This document shows, in pieces, positions 50,632 through 63,584 of a stretch of DNA of 64,000 bases. The notes beneath the pieces are model-generated. The model searched no databases. It was not told the origin of the DNA and saw only the letters and a program-made list of their open reading frames with translations. Source of the stretch: Paramecium sonneborni (taxonomy: Eukaryota; Ciliophora; Oligohymenophorea; Peniculida; Parameciidae); the NCBI GenBank assembly GCA_905182985.1, contig CAJJDN010000030.1, forward strand, positions 30,682 through 94,681, given 5' to 3'. Position numbers and translations under genes: made by a program. The number at the start of each line of letters is the position of its first letter. Within the stretch, counting starts at the first letter, position 1.

Positions 50632-51581
50632 TCACTAACAAGTGAGTAATTCTAATGTCATATCATAGCCCATGTAATTGGCATGATCTGATACAGCTAA
50701 ATCAACAAGATTTGCATTAGAACAACTGTCATCTTCTTTTAAATTATCATTGCATAATTAAACCCTTTTAATTATTAATAAATAAATACTTCTTATGAAT
50801 GACTAATAAATAATCTTTATAATAAGCTTCTTAATTAACATGATGGAAACCTTAAATCAAATTTGGAAGATGAGGCACTGGATCATGATTATGAGTTACT
50901 CTAAATTTAGGTCCTGGAAATAGTTATTAATTCACATAAGAAAAAAAGTTCTTATCTCCTACTCTTGGAGATCCAAAAGTATAAAATTTACTTATAGTAA
51001 AACCTCTCTAAAATATAATATAATTTATAATACAGTTGTTAAATAAACTAGTGCATGATATGCCAATGCTCCTCCCAAACTATGTCCAGTTATTGTTATT
51101 TTAGCTAATGGATACTTCTTTGTTAGAGTTTTCAAACTATTTAAAACTTAATCTTATATTCCCAAAAAAGAGTAATAGAAACCTCTAAAATAATTTTTAA
51201 TTATTTTTTATACCTATGAACTTAACAATTATTTGGACAATAAGGATAATCTATCTTTATAAAGTCAATATCTTCAATCCAATTTGTTAAACTCCATGGC
51301 AAAGTTCCTCTCAAAACTATATAAATTTCATCAGTTTCAGGATGATATGCTCCATATCCTGCATTCTCTTTTGTTGCATTGATGAAAAATTATATATCAG
51401 TGATTGGTTTCAATTCTTTACATGGTTTACCACAATTCCAATTTTTTATGTGTTGCTCACTGCAATAACTTGCTGATGTTAAATAAAACAAGTGTTTTGC
51501 AAATGCTTCATCATATGTATTATATTCTACTGTCTAATATGACAGTACAATAACAAGACTTATCAAAAGGAATTTCTTCAT
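50632..51581 (-). CDS. Secreted class 3 lipase
   Basis: 289 residues, introns at 51185-51213, 51008-51033 and 50765-50789. A signal peptide is present (MKKFLLISLVIVLSYQ). The alpha/beta-hydrolase core shows EIYIVLRGTLPWSLTNWIED, the nucleophile elbow TGHSLGGALAYHAL, GSPRVGDKNF, the likely catalytic Asp in HNHDPVPHLP and His in GFHHVNQEAYY, plus paired cysteines (NWNCGKPC, LCND...DDSC) as in secreted Lipase_3 enzymes. It should hydrolyse acylglycerols in food vacuoles or outside the cell. Ciliates have many such genes. Confidence 0.93.
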
Positions 51582-52592
51582 GACGTAATTTTATAATATA
51601 CAAAATAATCCAACTTTTTATTAACTTAATATCCTTTATTTTTTTAATTATATCATAATATTTCTCAAGATGACGATCATATATTATTCATTATCAAAAA
51701 AATCTAATCATCATCTGAAATTCTAAAACCATCTATTTTTATTCTATCAATATTATCCACTTTCCTTTCTTTCTTTTTTTATCACTATTTAGTTCTCTTT
51801 ATTCAAAATATTTTATAAAGCATCATTCAATCATATTTTCTCTAATGTAACTTATTCTAAAAAAAAAGAAAAAAATGTATCTTAACTATTTCTTTAATAA
51901 AAATTATCCACTGGAGTGTAATTTGATAATAATTATAAACTTAATATAAATTATATAAAAAAATCATTATTCATATTTTTTTTCTATTTGCTATCTATAT
52001 TTTAACACAATTTGTATTATATTAAAAATATGAATGACAAATTATTATCATTTTTTTATCAATACATATTTTCGCTAAATATAATTATAAGGAAACAGAT
52101 CTAAATCAAATTCAAAATTTCGACCAATATATTAAAGGATTCCCTTTATTATGAATGATAATTAATATTAATATTTATTTAAGTTGGGTATTTTTCTATT
52201 CTCAATGATACTTGGATATGTTGTTTATCTAATTTATTTGAGAATTTAAAAGTAGTTGAGATGCAACTCTAAAGTTTTTCGTCAAAATTAAAAATCTATT
52301 TTCTTTATTTTAAATCAATAGTGTAGGTTTTGTTTTTTATTTTTAAATAAAAGAATATGATCTAAATAGTTCTCATCAAAATAAGAAATCATTGGTTGAT
52401 ATATGAATGTTATAGAATTGTTGAATTTTCTGCATGTTTTTTACTTTTTAATCTTAAATTGGTAAAACTTGGAATTTTCGATTAAGAAAAGTCTTAATTT
52501 TATTTTGAATGTTTTCTTTTGGATATATTCTTTCAAAGCATGAAATGAATAAAACAAAATTTAATTTTTAATAAATAAATATTCTTTAATAA
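51582..52592. other. Long intergenic region with traces of coding sequence
   Basis: Minus strand about 51693-51880 reads as protein in two frames one base apart (LNDALQNILNKENQIVIKK, then VDNIDRIKIDGFRISDDDQ ending in TGA), consistent with a relic. A plus ORF at 52151-52360 is listed separately. The rest is AT-rich without a gene. It is the promoter side of both the lipase and SBDS genes. Confidence 0.4.
52151..52360 (+). CDS. Possible small single-span membrane protein
   Basis: 69 codons from ATG 52151 to TGA 52358-52360 with one hydrophobic segment (FKLGIFLFSMILGYVVYLIY) followed by basic residues. It could be chance in this AT-rich sequence; no homologue recognised. Confidence 0.25.
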
Positions 52593-53771
52593 ATGAGAGT
52601 CACACAACCTGTAGGTATTGTACAAATGACAAATATTGCAATTATCAAATATCGTACTAATAACAATCAAAAATTTGAAATTGCTTGCTATAAAAATAAA
52701 GCCATCAATTGGAGAAATGGAGTTGAAAAGGATTTAAGGTATAATAACATAATTAATATTAGTGAAGTTCTATAGGTTTATGAAATATTCACAAATGCTA
52801 CTAAAGGAGATATAGCATCAGGAAAGGAATTGTTAGTTTGTTTCTAAACAAATGATAAAGATTAAATCATTAAAACAATTCTAGAAAAAGGAGATTTGTA
52901 AGTAGGAGATAAAGAAAGAGAGGCCTAATTGGAACATTATTATAGGGACATAGTAAAATTTATATAAGAAAAATGTATTCATGCTACTTCAGGTAGATAA
53001 CTTACTCAACAATCTATTGAGTATGCAATTTCAAAAGTATAATTTGTGGTTAAAACTGATAAACCTGTTAAATTATAAGCTTTATAATGTATTAAAAAAC
53101 TTAAGGAGAGCTTTTTCATTAAACGAGCTCCAATGAAAGTTTCCATCTCTTTTATAGATGAATAGAGGGATCTAGTTTAGTTGATGTTGCAATAATTAGA
53201 TATCAAAGATATTGTTTAAAAAAATAATAAATTTATTGTTATTATTGATCCCTAATTATTTAGAACATTATCTACTAAAGTTAATGAGAAACAATTCAAA
53301 AGCCAATTAGAAGTAATTGAAGCAGCTATCAAATAATAAATTGATGGAATTGACAATTTAGCTGAAGTTGAATTAGAATAAAGACTTGAAAAATTATAAA
53401 TTTCAGATTCAGAAGAATCGGATGATGAATAAAATTAAAAGTAAAAGTAAAAGGGACCCAAAAAAAACAAATAATAAAAAAAATAATAACAATAATAACA
53501 ACAACAAATGAAAAAATAAGTTGAAGAATAAGAATTGAATCAAATTAAATAAATTTAATAATAATAAAAAAAAGAAAATGCAAAAGATGATATGAGTAAA
53601 TAATTTAAATGTACATAATGTTACATTTCCTTTGATACAAACTAAGAATTCAGATAACATTATAAAACAGAATGGCATCTTTACAATATAAAACTTAAAT
53701 AAAGTGGAAAGATATGTTTATCATATGAGGAATTCTTAGATTATTAGATCTAATAAGAAATGACCAAGTGA
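52593..53771 (+). CDS. SBDS ribosome-maturation protein with C-terminal C2H2-type zinc finger
   Basis: 384 residues with one 24-nt in-frame intron at 52739-52762 whose removal restores EKDLSEVLQVYEIF. The SBDS domains are clear: NIAIIKYRTNNNQKFEIACY, KNKAINWRNGVEKDL, ILEKGDLQVGDKEREAQ and a C-terminal domain ending near residue 255. SBDS with EFL1 evicts eIF6 from pre-60S subunits. A Glu/Asp then Lys/Gln linker (KKQQQQQQQQQMKK-like) leads to FKCTQCYISFDTNQEFRQHY with the final His in EWHLYN, a single C2H2 finger. This extension is absent from human and yeast SBDS but known in some plants and protists. Confidence 0.95.
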
Positions 53772-53868
53772 TATTATCATTTTAATTCATTTGTTATAAA
53801 TATATTTAATTTCAATAACATATTTAATTTTCATATTCATTTATACATAATAATATAATTATAATCAA

Positions 53869-55398
53869 ATGGTTCTTGAAATAGATGTCAGAATTTTTAA
53901 AAGTAAAGAAACTCTACTTGAAAATCTTCCAAAATTATTAGAGATTTTATAAACTGGCAGGACTTTAACAGTTTCATGGCCTAAAACTCAAAAAGACATA
54001 TACTAAGAATATTTCAAAGAAAATTAAAAAATCATGAATTCAACTCAATATTAAGCTCTACTTAATTTAGTAGAGGCAACCTTACCTTATCCAGATCTAT
54101 AAAGCAAAATGTATTTCTTATATTTTATTATTTAGAATTGTAACTCTTACTTTATATCATGTCGAAAAAAAGTAATTTAATGAAGTCTTAAAGTTTGTCA
54201 AAATGCTCAATCAAATTAAAATGGCTACATCTCTTAGATAATAATATCTTTATGCTTTGAAATATTTAAAATAAAATGTTAATGAGATCAATTAAATTGA
54301 TTAAGTATAAATAATTATTGATATATTGCTCTATGAAAACTAAATATCCAAAGAGGAATTGAAACAATTCTATGTAATTTTTAATGAAATATTCTTAGGA
54401 ATTAAAAAAAATAGAACTAGAAAAAAATGAATAAATCTATATTTGGTTTGTTGAAAAAATTTGGAATTTTGAAAAAAACAACTTCAAACTAGTAGATATC
54501 TTATTTTATTACTATGCTAATTAAAATAATATTAAAAAAGCTGAACAAATTTTTATGGTTTTCTCAAATATATAAAATCATTAACAAATTGAATAAAATT
54601 AAATATTTGATTAATTTGAGTTTTATAAAAAGGAATATGAACAAAATCTTGTTGAAATTGACACCTTATCTATTATTTTTGAAGATAAAAATGCAACTGA
54701 AGATACATAATTGTTATAATAATAATCATTATAATCAATAACAAGATTAATAGAATTGAAATAAAAAATTGGTTGTCCATTAGTTGATATGATCTATTTA
54801 TATTAAAAATAAGCTTAGATATTAAAATTTAAACATGATTTAGATTCAGCTATTAAGGTACTTTTACATTGTTTAGAATTAATAAAAGCTGAAAAACTTA
54901 TAAATTATAATTCTAGAATTATATTATTAGAATCTTTATGTTATGATCAACTTGGAGATTACTAGAGATCAAAAAATTTATTTTAAGAAGCACTATAATC
55001 TCTTTAGGATTCAGTCTAATTGAAAGAAGAATTAAAAGATAAATGTGATCCAAAAAAGTTAATTTACACTAAAATGTATTTAGCTAGCACATTTTATAAA
55101 TTAAAAAATTTAGAATAGTCTTTAGAATTATTTAATTAAGTTCTAAAAATATAATAACACGTAATTTTTATTATTTTTATAACAGGAAGATTATGAAAGT
55201 CATCTCATAGGTTCAACTTAAAATAATATAGCCTCAATTTTATTAAATTAAGGAAAATATTAAGAAGCTAAAGAATTTTGTGAATAGGCTATTGAAAATA
55301 TTGCTAAAAAATATAATGATTCTGATCCTGTAATGAAAAAAGTCAAATAACTAAAAGACAAAATTGATAGTTCAATATTATCCTAAAAAAATTAATGA
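53869..55398 (+). CDS. TPR-repeat protein
   Basis: 484 residues, introns at 54111-54135, 54374-54398 and 55161-55185, all 25 nt. The C-terminal half has TPR-like helices: RIILLESLCYDQLGDYQRSK, YTKMYLASTFYKLKNLEQSL and NNIASILLNQGKYQEAKEFC. The N-terminal half is helical without a clear repeat (LYALKYLKQNVNEINQIDQ). TPR proteins mediate protein-protein contacts; partner unknown. Sequence from the end of intron 3 onward is repeated downstream across a single N. Confidence 0.8.
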
Positions 55399-56239
55399 AT
55401 GGTACTTTTTTGATATTAATTTTATTTTTGTTTAACATAATTAAAATAACAAAAATTTTTAATTTATAATAAAATTTATTACATATTTGATTAAGAATTT
55501 AATTTTCACTTTTTTAAACCAAAAATTATTAGGAATATAAATCCCTCTTGAGATTGTTTGTACAAAAAAATAATAAAAATTGAAGTTAATTATTCCTATA
55601 CTTAAATTAATATATCTCAATGACTAAAATGAAAATATAATTAATTAATTTAAGTGTGAATGAAAATAATAATCAACTAAATTTCTCTATTTGTTCAAGG
55701 CACTTTGATTTTAGAATAATTCATTTGGAGTTTACCTTTGATAATATAATTCTCTTTGGAGTCATAAACGAACTGCAAAATATAGCATAAATTGATATGC
55801 TGTCTAGTAAAAAGCTTTTCAGTACATCATCTGATTTGAATTTTATTATGATATTGGCTAGACCCAATATATACTTTTAAAGTTCAACCATATCATCTTA
55901 TATACTATTTGTATATTAATGCATTTTTTTTCTTTGTTGCATTTGCCTTATATATATAGTTAAAGCTAGATCAGAAAATTTAGTCAATGAATTGAAAATT
56001 GCCTTTAACACGAACATTTATATAAAGTTACTTTTTATCTTTTTACATGTCTCAATTAGAACAATTAAATAAGGGTTTGGATACATAATAATAGACATCT
56101 GTTTTTAGACGATAAAATAAAATATAAACGATATCATACAAGTTTCTCTTTCCTTTATTATCATTTTAGGAATTGATATTTTAATTCTTTTTTTTACAAA
56201 AATGTTCTCCTATAATTGGGCTTTAGATTTTTAGAGGCA
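55173..56239 (+). repeat. First copy of a 1,067-bp tandem duplicate
   Basis: Identical by eye to 56241-57307, separated by one N. It contains the last exon of the TPR gene and about 840 bp of flank, including an ATG at 56047 that recurs at 57115. Confidence 0.9.
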
Positions 56240-56240
56240 N
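56240..56240. other. Assembly gap (single N)
   Basis: A single N at the exact junction between the two copies of the 1,067-bp duplicate. Confidence 0.99.
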
Positions 56241-57307
56241 ATTTTTATAACAGGAAGATTATGAAAGTCATCTCATAGGTTCAACTTAAAATAATATAGC
56301 CTCAATTTTATTAAATTAAGGAAAATATTAAGAAGCTAAAGAATTTTGTGAATAGGCTATTGAAAATATTGCTAAAAAATATAATGATTCTGATCCTGTA
56401 ATGAAAAAAGTCAAATAACTAAAAGACAAAATTGATAGTTCAATATTATCCTAAAAAAATTAATGAATGGTACTTTTTTGATATTAATTTTATTTTTGTT
56501 TAACATAATTAAAATAACAAAAATTTTTAATTTATAATAAAATTTATTACATATTTGATTAAGAATTTAATTTTCACTTTTTTAAACCAAAAATTATTAG
56601 GAATATAAATCCCTCTTGAGATTGTTTGTACAAAAAAATAATAAAAATTGAAGTTAATTATTCCTATACTTAAATTAATATATCTCAATGACTAAAATGA
56701 AAATATAATTAATTAATTTAAGTGTGAATGAAAATAATAATCAACTAAATTTCTCTATTTGTTCAAGGCACTTTGATTTTAGAATAATTCATTTGGAGTT
56801 TACCTTTGATAATATAATTCTCTTTGGAGTCATAAACGAACTGCAAAATATAGCATAAATTGATATGCTGTCTAGTAAAAAGCTTTTCAGTACATCATCT
56901 GATTTGAATTTTATTATGATATTGGCTAGACCCAATATATACTTTTAAAGTTCAACCATATCATCTTATATACTATTTGTATATTAATGCATTTTTTTTC
57001 TTTGTTGCATTTGCCTTATATATATAGTTAAAGCTAGATCAGAAAATTTAGTCAATGAATTGAAAATTGCCTTTAACACGAACATTTATATAAAGTTACT
57101 TTTTATCTTTTTACATGTCTCAATTAGAACAATTAAATAAGGGTTTGGATACATAATAATAGACATCTGTTTTTAGACGATAAAATAAAATATAAACGAT
57201 ATCATACAAGTTTCTCTTTCCTTTATTATCATTTTAGGAATTGATATTTTAATTCTTTTTTTTACAAAAATGTTCTCCTATAATTGGGCTTTAGATTTTT
57301 AGAGGCA
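56241..57307 (+). repeat. Second copy of the 1,067-bp tandem duplicate
   Basis: Same sequence as 55173-56239, offset 1,068 bp. It begins in the middle of intron 3 of the TPR gene, so its copy of the last TPR exon has no upstream gene. It is probably an unmerged contig overlap. Downstream unique sequence continues at 57308. Confidence 0.9.
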
Positions 57308-60300
57308 ACATTTAATCATAAATGAATCAAGTCTAATTTATTATAGAGTTTTTATAAAACTTTTATAGCTATCTTTTGTATTTTATGATTAAGATTTTTA
57401 AATATTTCGAATCACATAAACACTATTACCAGTGATATCATCACTTATATAAATATATTAAATGCAAAAGCTAAAACAATTAATCTATGATTACTATTAT
57501 AAAGTCATATTAGCAATTAATCTGATCATTATAACACTATGTTTAAATCATTTAATGTATGAATTATTTTCATAGTATTAATTTTAAGAAATTTGGATAT
57601 TACTATTTATAGTACCTTTTTATTGTTTTATAAATTAAATTAAAAGGCATTTTTAAGAACATTTTATAAATTTCTAGAATTCTAGTATTGAAAACAGTAA
57701 TTATGTTTTATTTTAGATCATTTACAATATGAATAGATAAAAGGATAGTTTTAATTCAGAGATAATTTATTTAATGTTTTTATAAAAACATTCTTAATCA
57801 TGTAATAATCTTTAATGTGCATGTTAAAAAAGACTTTAATCAAACAATTTTTAATAAATCTCTTACTAAATTTTTTTTAAAGATCTTTTGTAACAATATG
57901 AAAAATAAATATCTACAATATCGTTTAAATGTACATAAGACTAAATCATATTTAGTTATTTTCAGTTATTATTTTTTTTAAAGCAATACCTTACTAATAT
58001 TTCTAAATAATATTTCAAAAATCAAACAGAGCTAAAATTCAAGATTAAATTTTAAAATCAGAAAATTCTAACTTCAAAAAAAAAGTATTTAAAATTCATA
58101 ATTTACATAAATTATTTATATTAAAAGTAGCTCAAGATTTAATGCGATTAGATATTTTTTCAAAATTTTCCTCTTAAAAAAATAGTGAATTATTTGATTC
58201 TTAAAAGAACCATGCAGCCATTAAAGAATTTCTTTAAGCAGAATAACAAATTCTTGAAATTAAAGAAATTCTAATTTAGGTTTTGTAATAAAAAATCAAT
58301 TACATGGAAAAAGTTTATTCAAATATCTCTAAATAATGTCTAGAAAAATTAGCTTATTAATCAATATAAAACTAAATAGATGGACTAAAATAGTTAAGGA
58401 TTTGTTTTAAACAAAAATCAAGTATTAAAATATTTATATTTTATAGATTAGAAATCACAAAATATATTGATGTTTTATCATATAGAAATATTGAATGATA
58501 TTATTTCTCCATAAAATCAAAATTCAACAACTAGTTGTAAATTTTCAAATTTGATAGTTTAAATAAACAATAAGTCGAGTATCAAAATTTTGAAATGCAG
58601 CTATAATCAAAAAGATAAGTTTGATAAATTAGATGTATTAAGCCTTTAAGATATGATTCCAAATTATATTTAAGTTTCTCACATGAAATTAATAGAAAAT
58701 TTTATTGCAGGTGATTAAAATAAATTTTATTAATAAATTAATGAATCTTACATTTAGGTTTCGCCATGTTTGTGCAAAAAAAAATTGATTTACTAATGGA
58801 TTTAAGTTTATTAAACTTAACATCTATCGAAATGATTTTATTTTTTTGTAAAAAAAAAGATAATTAGTTTAGTATTTTTTTAGATGACACAAAAAGAATC
58901 ATTAATATAGATGAAGAACTTTTTACTGATATATTAAATATTGATGGAGTTTTCGCTTAATATTTCATTGGATTGGAAATAAATGTCATTTTTGAGAATT
59001 TTAACTAATTAACATATGATTAGATTTATAATTAACAGAATTTTTATTTTGTAGATCCAAATAAAATAAATTCATCTAATCTTATAAAATCCTAATAAAG
59101 AAATATTCAGTCATAATGGAATTACACTGAATCTTTAATAACTTATTAATGCAATTTATTATTAGCTAGAAAAAAAAATGAGTTTGGATCTAATTATTAT
59201 GAAATTGTATTAAAAAATCCAAAACATAAAAAGAGTAAAGAAGAAACCTTTAATCATTAATTAAAACAATCAGAAAATTTAATTCCATTTACACCTTATG
59301 ATGAATCTATTATTGTAGATAAACCTTTTGTTATAGATTAGAGTTTACATAATGAAAAGTTATATAGCTAATAGTTTGTATTAAAATCTGAAATAGTATA
59401 TTAAAATATAATTTAATCAGATATTTAATAAGATGAATAATTTGTTTTTAAGAAAAATAATGATGAAGAATAGAACATGAGTGAAGAAATAGATTTAAAT
59501 ACAGTGAGATAAAAAGAAAAACTTAAAAAATTAAATACTGAAGGAATATCTTCTTAATAATCTGCAATTTCTGTCATGTAAAATTCGATTTTTTATCGAT
59601 AATTTTCTCTTGTAAATGAACTGGTAAATTCTTAAAAAATTCCTTTGATTTTTAGAAGAATGATTTGTTTCAGAATATTTTTGATTATAATATCTATTGT
59701 TGGATTTAGTTTGGTAATACTTTATATTAAATTTAGTATTTATATGAAATTAATTTGTTTCAATATTTTCAGGAAGATTTCAAATTATTAAGTATGAAAA
59801 ATGATATATTTTATCCAATATTGTCATTTTAATTGATTCGATTATCAATAGTAAATTATAATGTTGAACTATTTTATAAATTAATTACCTAATAATAATT
59901 TTTGGAATTATTAATTTATCCTAATTCTAAATTAATTGGAAGTTATGAAAAATTAAAGATTGGAATTTCTAATATAGTATCTGAACCTATTTTCTTTACT
60001 CTTTATCATGATTAATTCTTAAATTTATAATTTATATAAAAAGGGAAGCTGGAAAAACTAATGAACTTGATCTCCGTAATAGTTTGATAATTTTGCTAAA
60101 TTATTAATTTGATACTTAGAATGCCTATATTGAAAAAGGATAAGCTGATTATGAAAGTTCTTACTTTTATTATAATTACAAAAATATGGATACATTATTA
60201 AATGCTTTTAATAACGCAAATGCATTAGCCTATGATATTTAACAAACCAATTTAGAGAATTTTTAGTAGGAGATAATAGTCATCTTTTTACTTTATTTTT

Positions 60301-61461
60301 TTTTTTGATATTGATATAATTCATCATATCATTTTCTCATCTTGTATTTTAAATAAAGTAAGAAAAACTCAAGCATTTACTTTTCAATTAAGATTAAAGT
60401 TTCTTAAATTTAGAAATTTAAAGGTTAACTTTACTATAAGAGTTGATTGATTAGGACTACTCTCAAGTCTAAAATTATAAACTTAATTTTTAAGAAAAAG
60501 ACAAGTATTTTGTTAAAATGAAATCTTTGTGTAATAAACAATCGAAAGATTAAATGAAAAGGAAAGCAGTAATAGGGTAATATTATAATATTAAAGCAAT
60601 TATACTTACTTTAACACATTTTGTGATTTTGGCCTTAACATTTAGTATTTTGACAACAAAAGTTCATGAGACATATTCGAAAATAAAAAAAACTGGTTAA
60701 TTATATGAAATTTTTGCTAATTTAAATATAAATATTTTAAGTTTGTATCAATCAAGAGAAGTTTTATATTATAAAATTGCATTGCCATTTTTAAATTAAA
60801 CAGATTTTGATTAATATTATAAAATTGCTTAAAATGGATTAGCAGGAATTGAATAATATATAGATAAATAATGGGAATTTTAATCAAATAATTATTTCTT
60901 TGATTCAGATACTTTTAGCCTTTTAATTAAGTTCAGTGATGAAAATTTATGTGAGGAATTACTGGTAATTCTATATTTAAGAAATTAGTATATAGACAAA
61001 TCTTTGAGTATTTGTAACACGACTTTAGGTGGGGTTTTGCAGAAAGGATTTTCATCTGCTTTGATCGATATCAAAAATTAGATAATAACTGAATTTGAAG
61101 ATACAAATTTTACAATTCGAAAAAATTACCCAATTTAAGAATTAGAAGGAATTACGATTTTGAGTTATGGTTTATAATACTTAATAGAAAGGTTTTATGA
61201 AGATTTATCTTCAAATAATTATAAAGTGGAGGTGATCTATAATGTAAGATATAAGGTATTATTTAGATTATAACTATAATTTGTTTATGTATATCATTAA
61301 TAAATGGATTAGTATTATTAAAATTTGATTAAATGATATTATCGAGAAAATATAAACTATTGACTAAATTTATTTATTCTGTTCCTTTGGCATCAATTTT
61401 ATTTGATGATAACTTTTTAAGGAATACTAGAAGTTATTTTGTGAATTAAAAATTGATTTGA
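57115..61461 (+). CDS. Giant multi-pass membrane protein (second TmcB/PAS-like), interrupted by frameshifts
   Basis: Roughly 1,300-1,400 residues, related in layout to the gene at 25983-31714. Introns: 57931-57965, 58422-58446, 59714-59736 and 61244-61266. The start MSQLEQLNKGLDTQ at 57115 is likely, but its frame meets TGA near 57433; a shorter start is ATG 57462. Landmarks: LAINLIIITLCLNHLMYEL, HSQSCNNLQCACQK (Cys/His pattern as in the paralogue), AAIKEFLQAEQQILEIKEIL, spans at FRIFLIIISIVGFSL and LTLTHFVILALTFSILTT, and the family-like end FIYSVPLASILFDDNFLR. Three frame breaks sit in homopolymers (A9 at 58776, A5 at 60038, T11 at 60296), each cured by one extra base. Sequencing error or recent decay. 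Confidence 0.65.
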
Positions 61462-61694
61462 ATTAAAATTTGTTTATTATGTTATTGAAATAATTTGATA
61501 AGGTATTGATAGAATATTTTTGTTTTTATGAAATAGTAATAAAAAATATTTGATTTTAAAAAGTATATAGTAAATTTTGTAATTTTTGTTTCATTTTAAA
61601 AAGAATTTAAGGATATATGATTTCTTTATGGAGAGCATTAATATTAATATGAAATAACTTTAAAATACTTATTAAATAAATAAATTAACTGTTA

Positions 61695-62873
61695 ATGAGC
61701 GAAACAAGTTTAGTATCATATTCTGATAGAGAAATGGAGTCTTCTCTTAAGGATATATTAGAACGTATGCTTATGTAATTAGAGAAATATATTGAAACAA
61801 AAAATGATTTGAATGAAGTTGAATAAGAATTGAAAGATTATGAAAATTTAACTCAATTGGTGAATATCATAAAAATAATCTTTACTAATTTGATGTTGAA
61901 GATTGAGAAAAAAATTCAGTAAGCATTTAAAATATGAAAGGTAATTAGAAAAAAGCATAGATCCAGCTACGTCATAAAAAAGCATAAGAACAGAAGATGA
62001 GTATGAAAAATTAGAATAATCAGTTATTAAATATGAGAGTGAGATAAGGAATCATATTGGGGTAATAATTTAGTATTATTTGAACTAAGTTAGAATAATA
62101 ATTAAAATTATATGCAGAATCAATCCAATCAAAATTGGAAGAAAGTGAAGCAACAAGAAATGAATTGTTAGAAACAACTAAAGTTATAATGAATGTATAT
62201 TGAATAAAAATGTTATATTAGAATTTGAAAAGAGAGAATCAAAAATATTATGAAGAAAATTAATTTTTAAACGCAGAAATAGTATCTTACAAAGAAAAAA
62301 TCAAATTATTAGAATTTGAATAATAAAAGAAAACTATAGAACTGGATCAAGTAGACTATGAAGTTTAACAAATAACTAAAAATACTTAATAAATAAAAGG
62401 CTTGGTTTAAAAGAAGCCTAATAATAGAGAAACTAATAAGACTAATTCTTATTCAGAACATAAATTAAGTAGTTAATTATAGGAAAGTACTGATTACCCA
62501 ACTTAATCTTAAGGGTCTTTGAAATAAAATTATTTCAATATTCTATAATATGGTTAGAATCATCAAATTCAATCTTTGTAACAATCAATTTAGCAATAAG
62601 ATTAAATAAAAAATTATCATATCAAACATAACTCTATATCTTCAATAAATGATATAATATAATAATAGAATGCAATTAAACACATCAAAACACATATTGG
62701 AAATTACACTGCATCAAAAAACAATTCACAAAACTCAAATATTTTACAGAAAAATATCTATTGTAAAATATAAATCATCTTTTATAGAAAATATATAGAC
62801 ATAGCCAAGAAGCCGAAGTGGAAGTACAAAAAGAAACATCAATTAAAAATAGAAGACATCTATTCATTAATGA
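61695..62873 (+). CDS. Coiled-coil protein
   Basis: 358 residues, introns at 61919-61940 (22 nt), 62062-62089 (28 nt), 62195-62221 (27 nt, with in-frame TGA) and 62763-62787 (25 nt); the exon sum is a multiple of three. Coiled coil covers about residues 15-220 (MLMQLEKYIETKNDLNEVEQ, EQQLKLYAESIQSKLEESEA). The C-terminal half is Asn/Gln/Ser-rich, and the last exon is short and basic (QPRSRSGSTKRNINQK). The last intron is supported by composition only; without it the frame runs to about 62930. Confidence 0.7.
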
Positions 62874-62931
62874 TGATAGTTATTTAAAACATTTTTGTAT
62901 TTAATATTTAATATTTAAGTTAAATAATAAT

Positions 62932-63538
62932 ATGATTAAAACAATAGCTTAGAATTATATAAAGTAATTATCAGAAAGCATTTGTTATGGATTTGCAACA
63001 AAGATGCAAGCAAGTTCAACTTAAAAGACTAAAGATTCAGCAGGAAGAAGATTAGGAGTAAAGAAGTTTGGAGGAGAGGAAGTGTTTCCAAATGATATTT
63101 TAATTAGATAAAGAGGTTTTAGATGGAAACCAGGATAGAATACATCAGTAGGAAAAGATCATACTATTCATTCAAGAGTTGAAGTATAAATTTATTTAAT
63201 GAATAATAAAAAAGGGTATTGTACATTTCAGAAGAGACCCTTATAAATTCAAGAAAACATTTTATGTAGATGTTATTCCTAGAGAGAATCCTAATAGAAC
63301 ACATTATCCTCCACCTCCTTACAGTTATCATCCTGAATTATTTCCTGAATTAGCTAAAAATAATCCTGAACCACTTATTTTATTGAAATAAAGTGAAGAG
63401 AAAGTGGAAGTCTAAATAAAATAATAAGGGTTCAAGATATCTACAAAATAATTTAAAGCAATTTAAATACCAGATGATTATAAACCAGAATTTACAGTTT
63501 CCACTTTGTAATAATAGTTGAGTATTAATAAATAGTGA
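62932..63538 (+). CDS. Mitochondrial large-subunit ribosomal protein bL27m
   Basis: 191 residues with a 31-nt intron at 63184-63214. A short N-terminal extension could be a mitochondrial presequence. The bL27 core is unmistakable: STQKTKDSAGRRLGVKKFGG, NDILIRQRGFRWKPGQNTSV, GKDHTIHSRVEGIVHFRRD. bL27 reaches the peptidyl-transferase centre. Its C-terminal extension from PYKFKKTFYVDVIPREN on, about 90 residues and rich in Pro and Gln, goes beyond the bacterial length, as in many mitochondrial ribosomal proteins. Confidence 0.94.
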
Positions 63539-63584
63539 TAATGTATAAAAACATATTAAAATATTTAAATAGATATAAATATAT

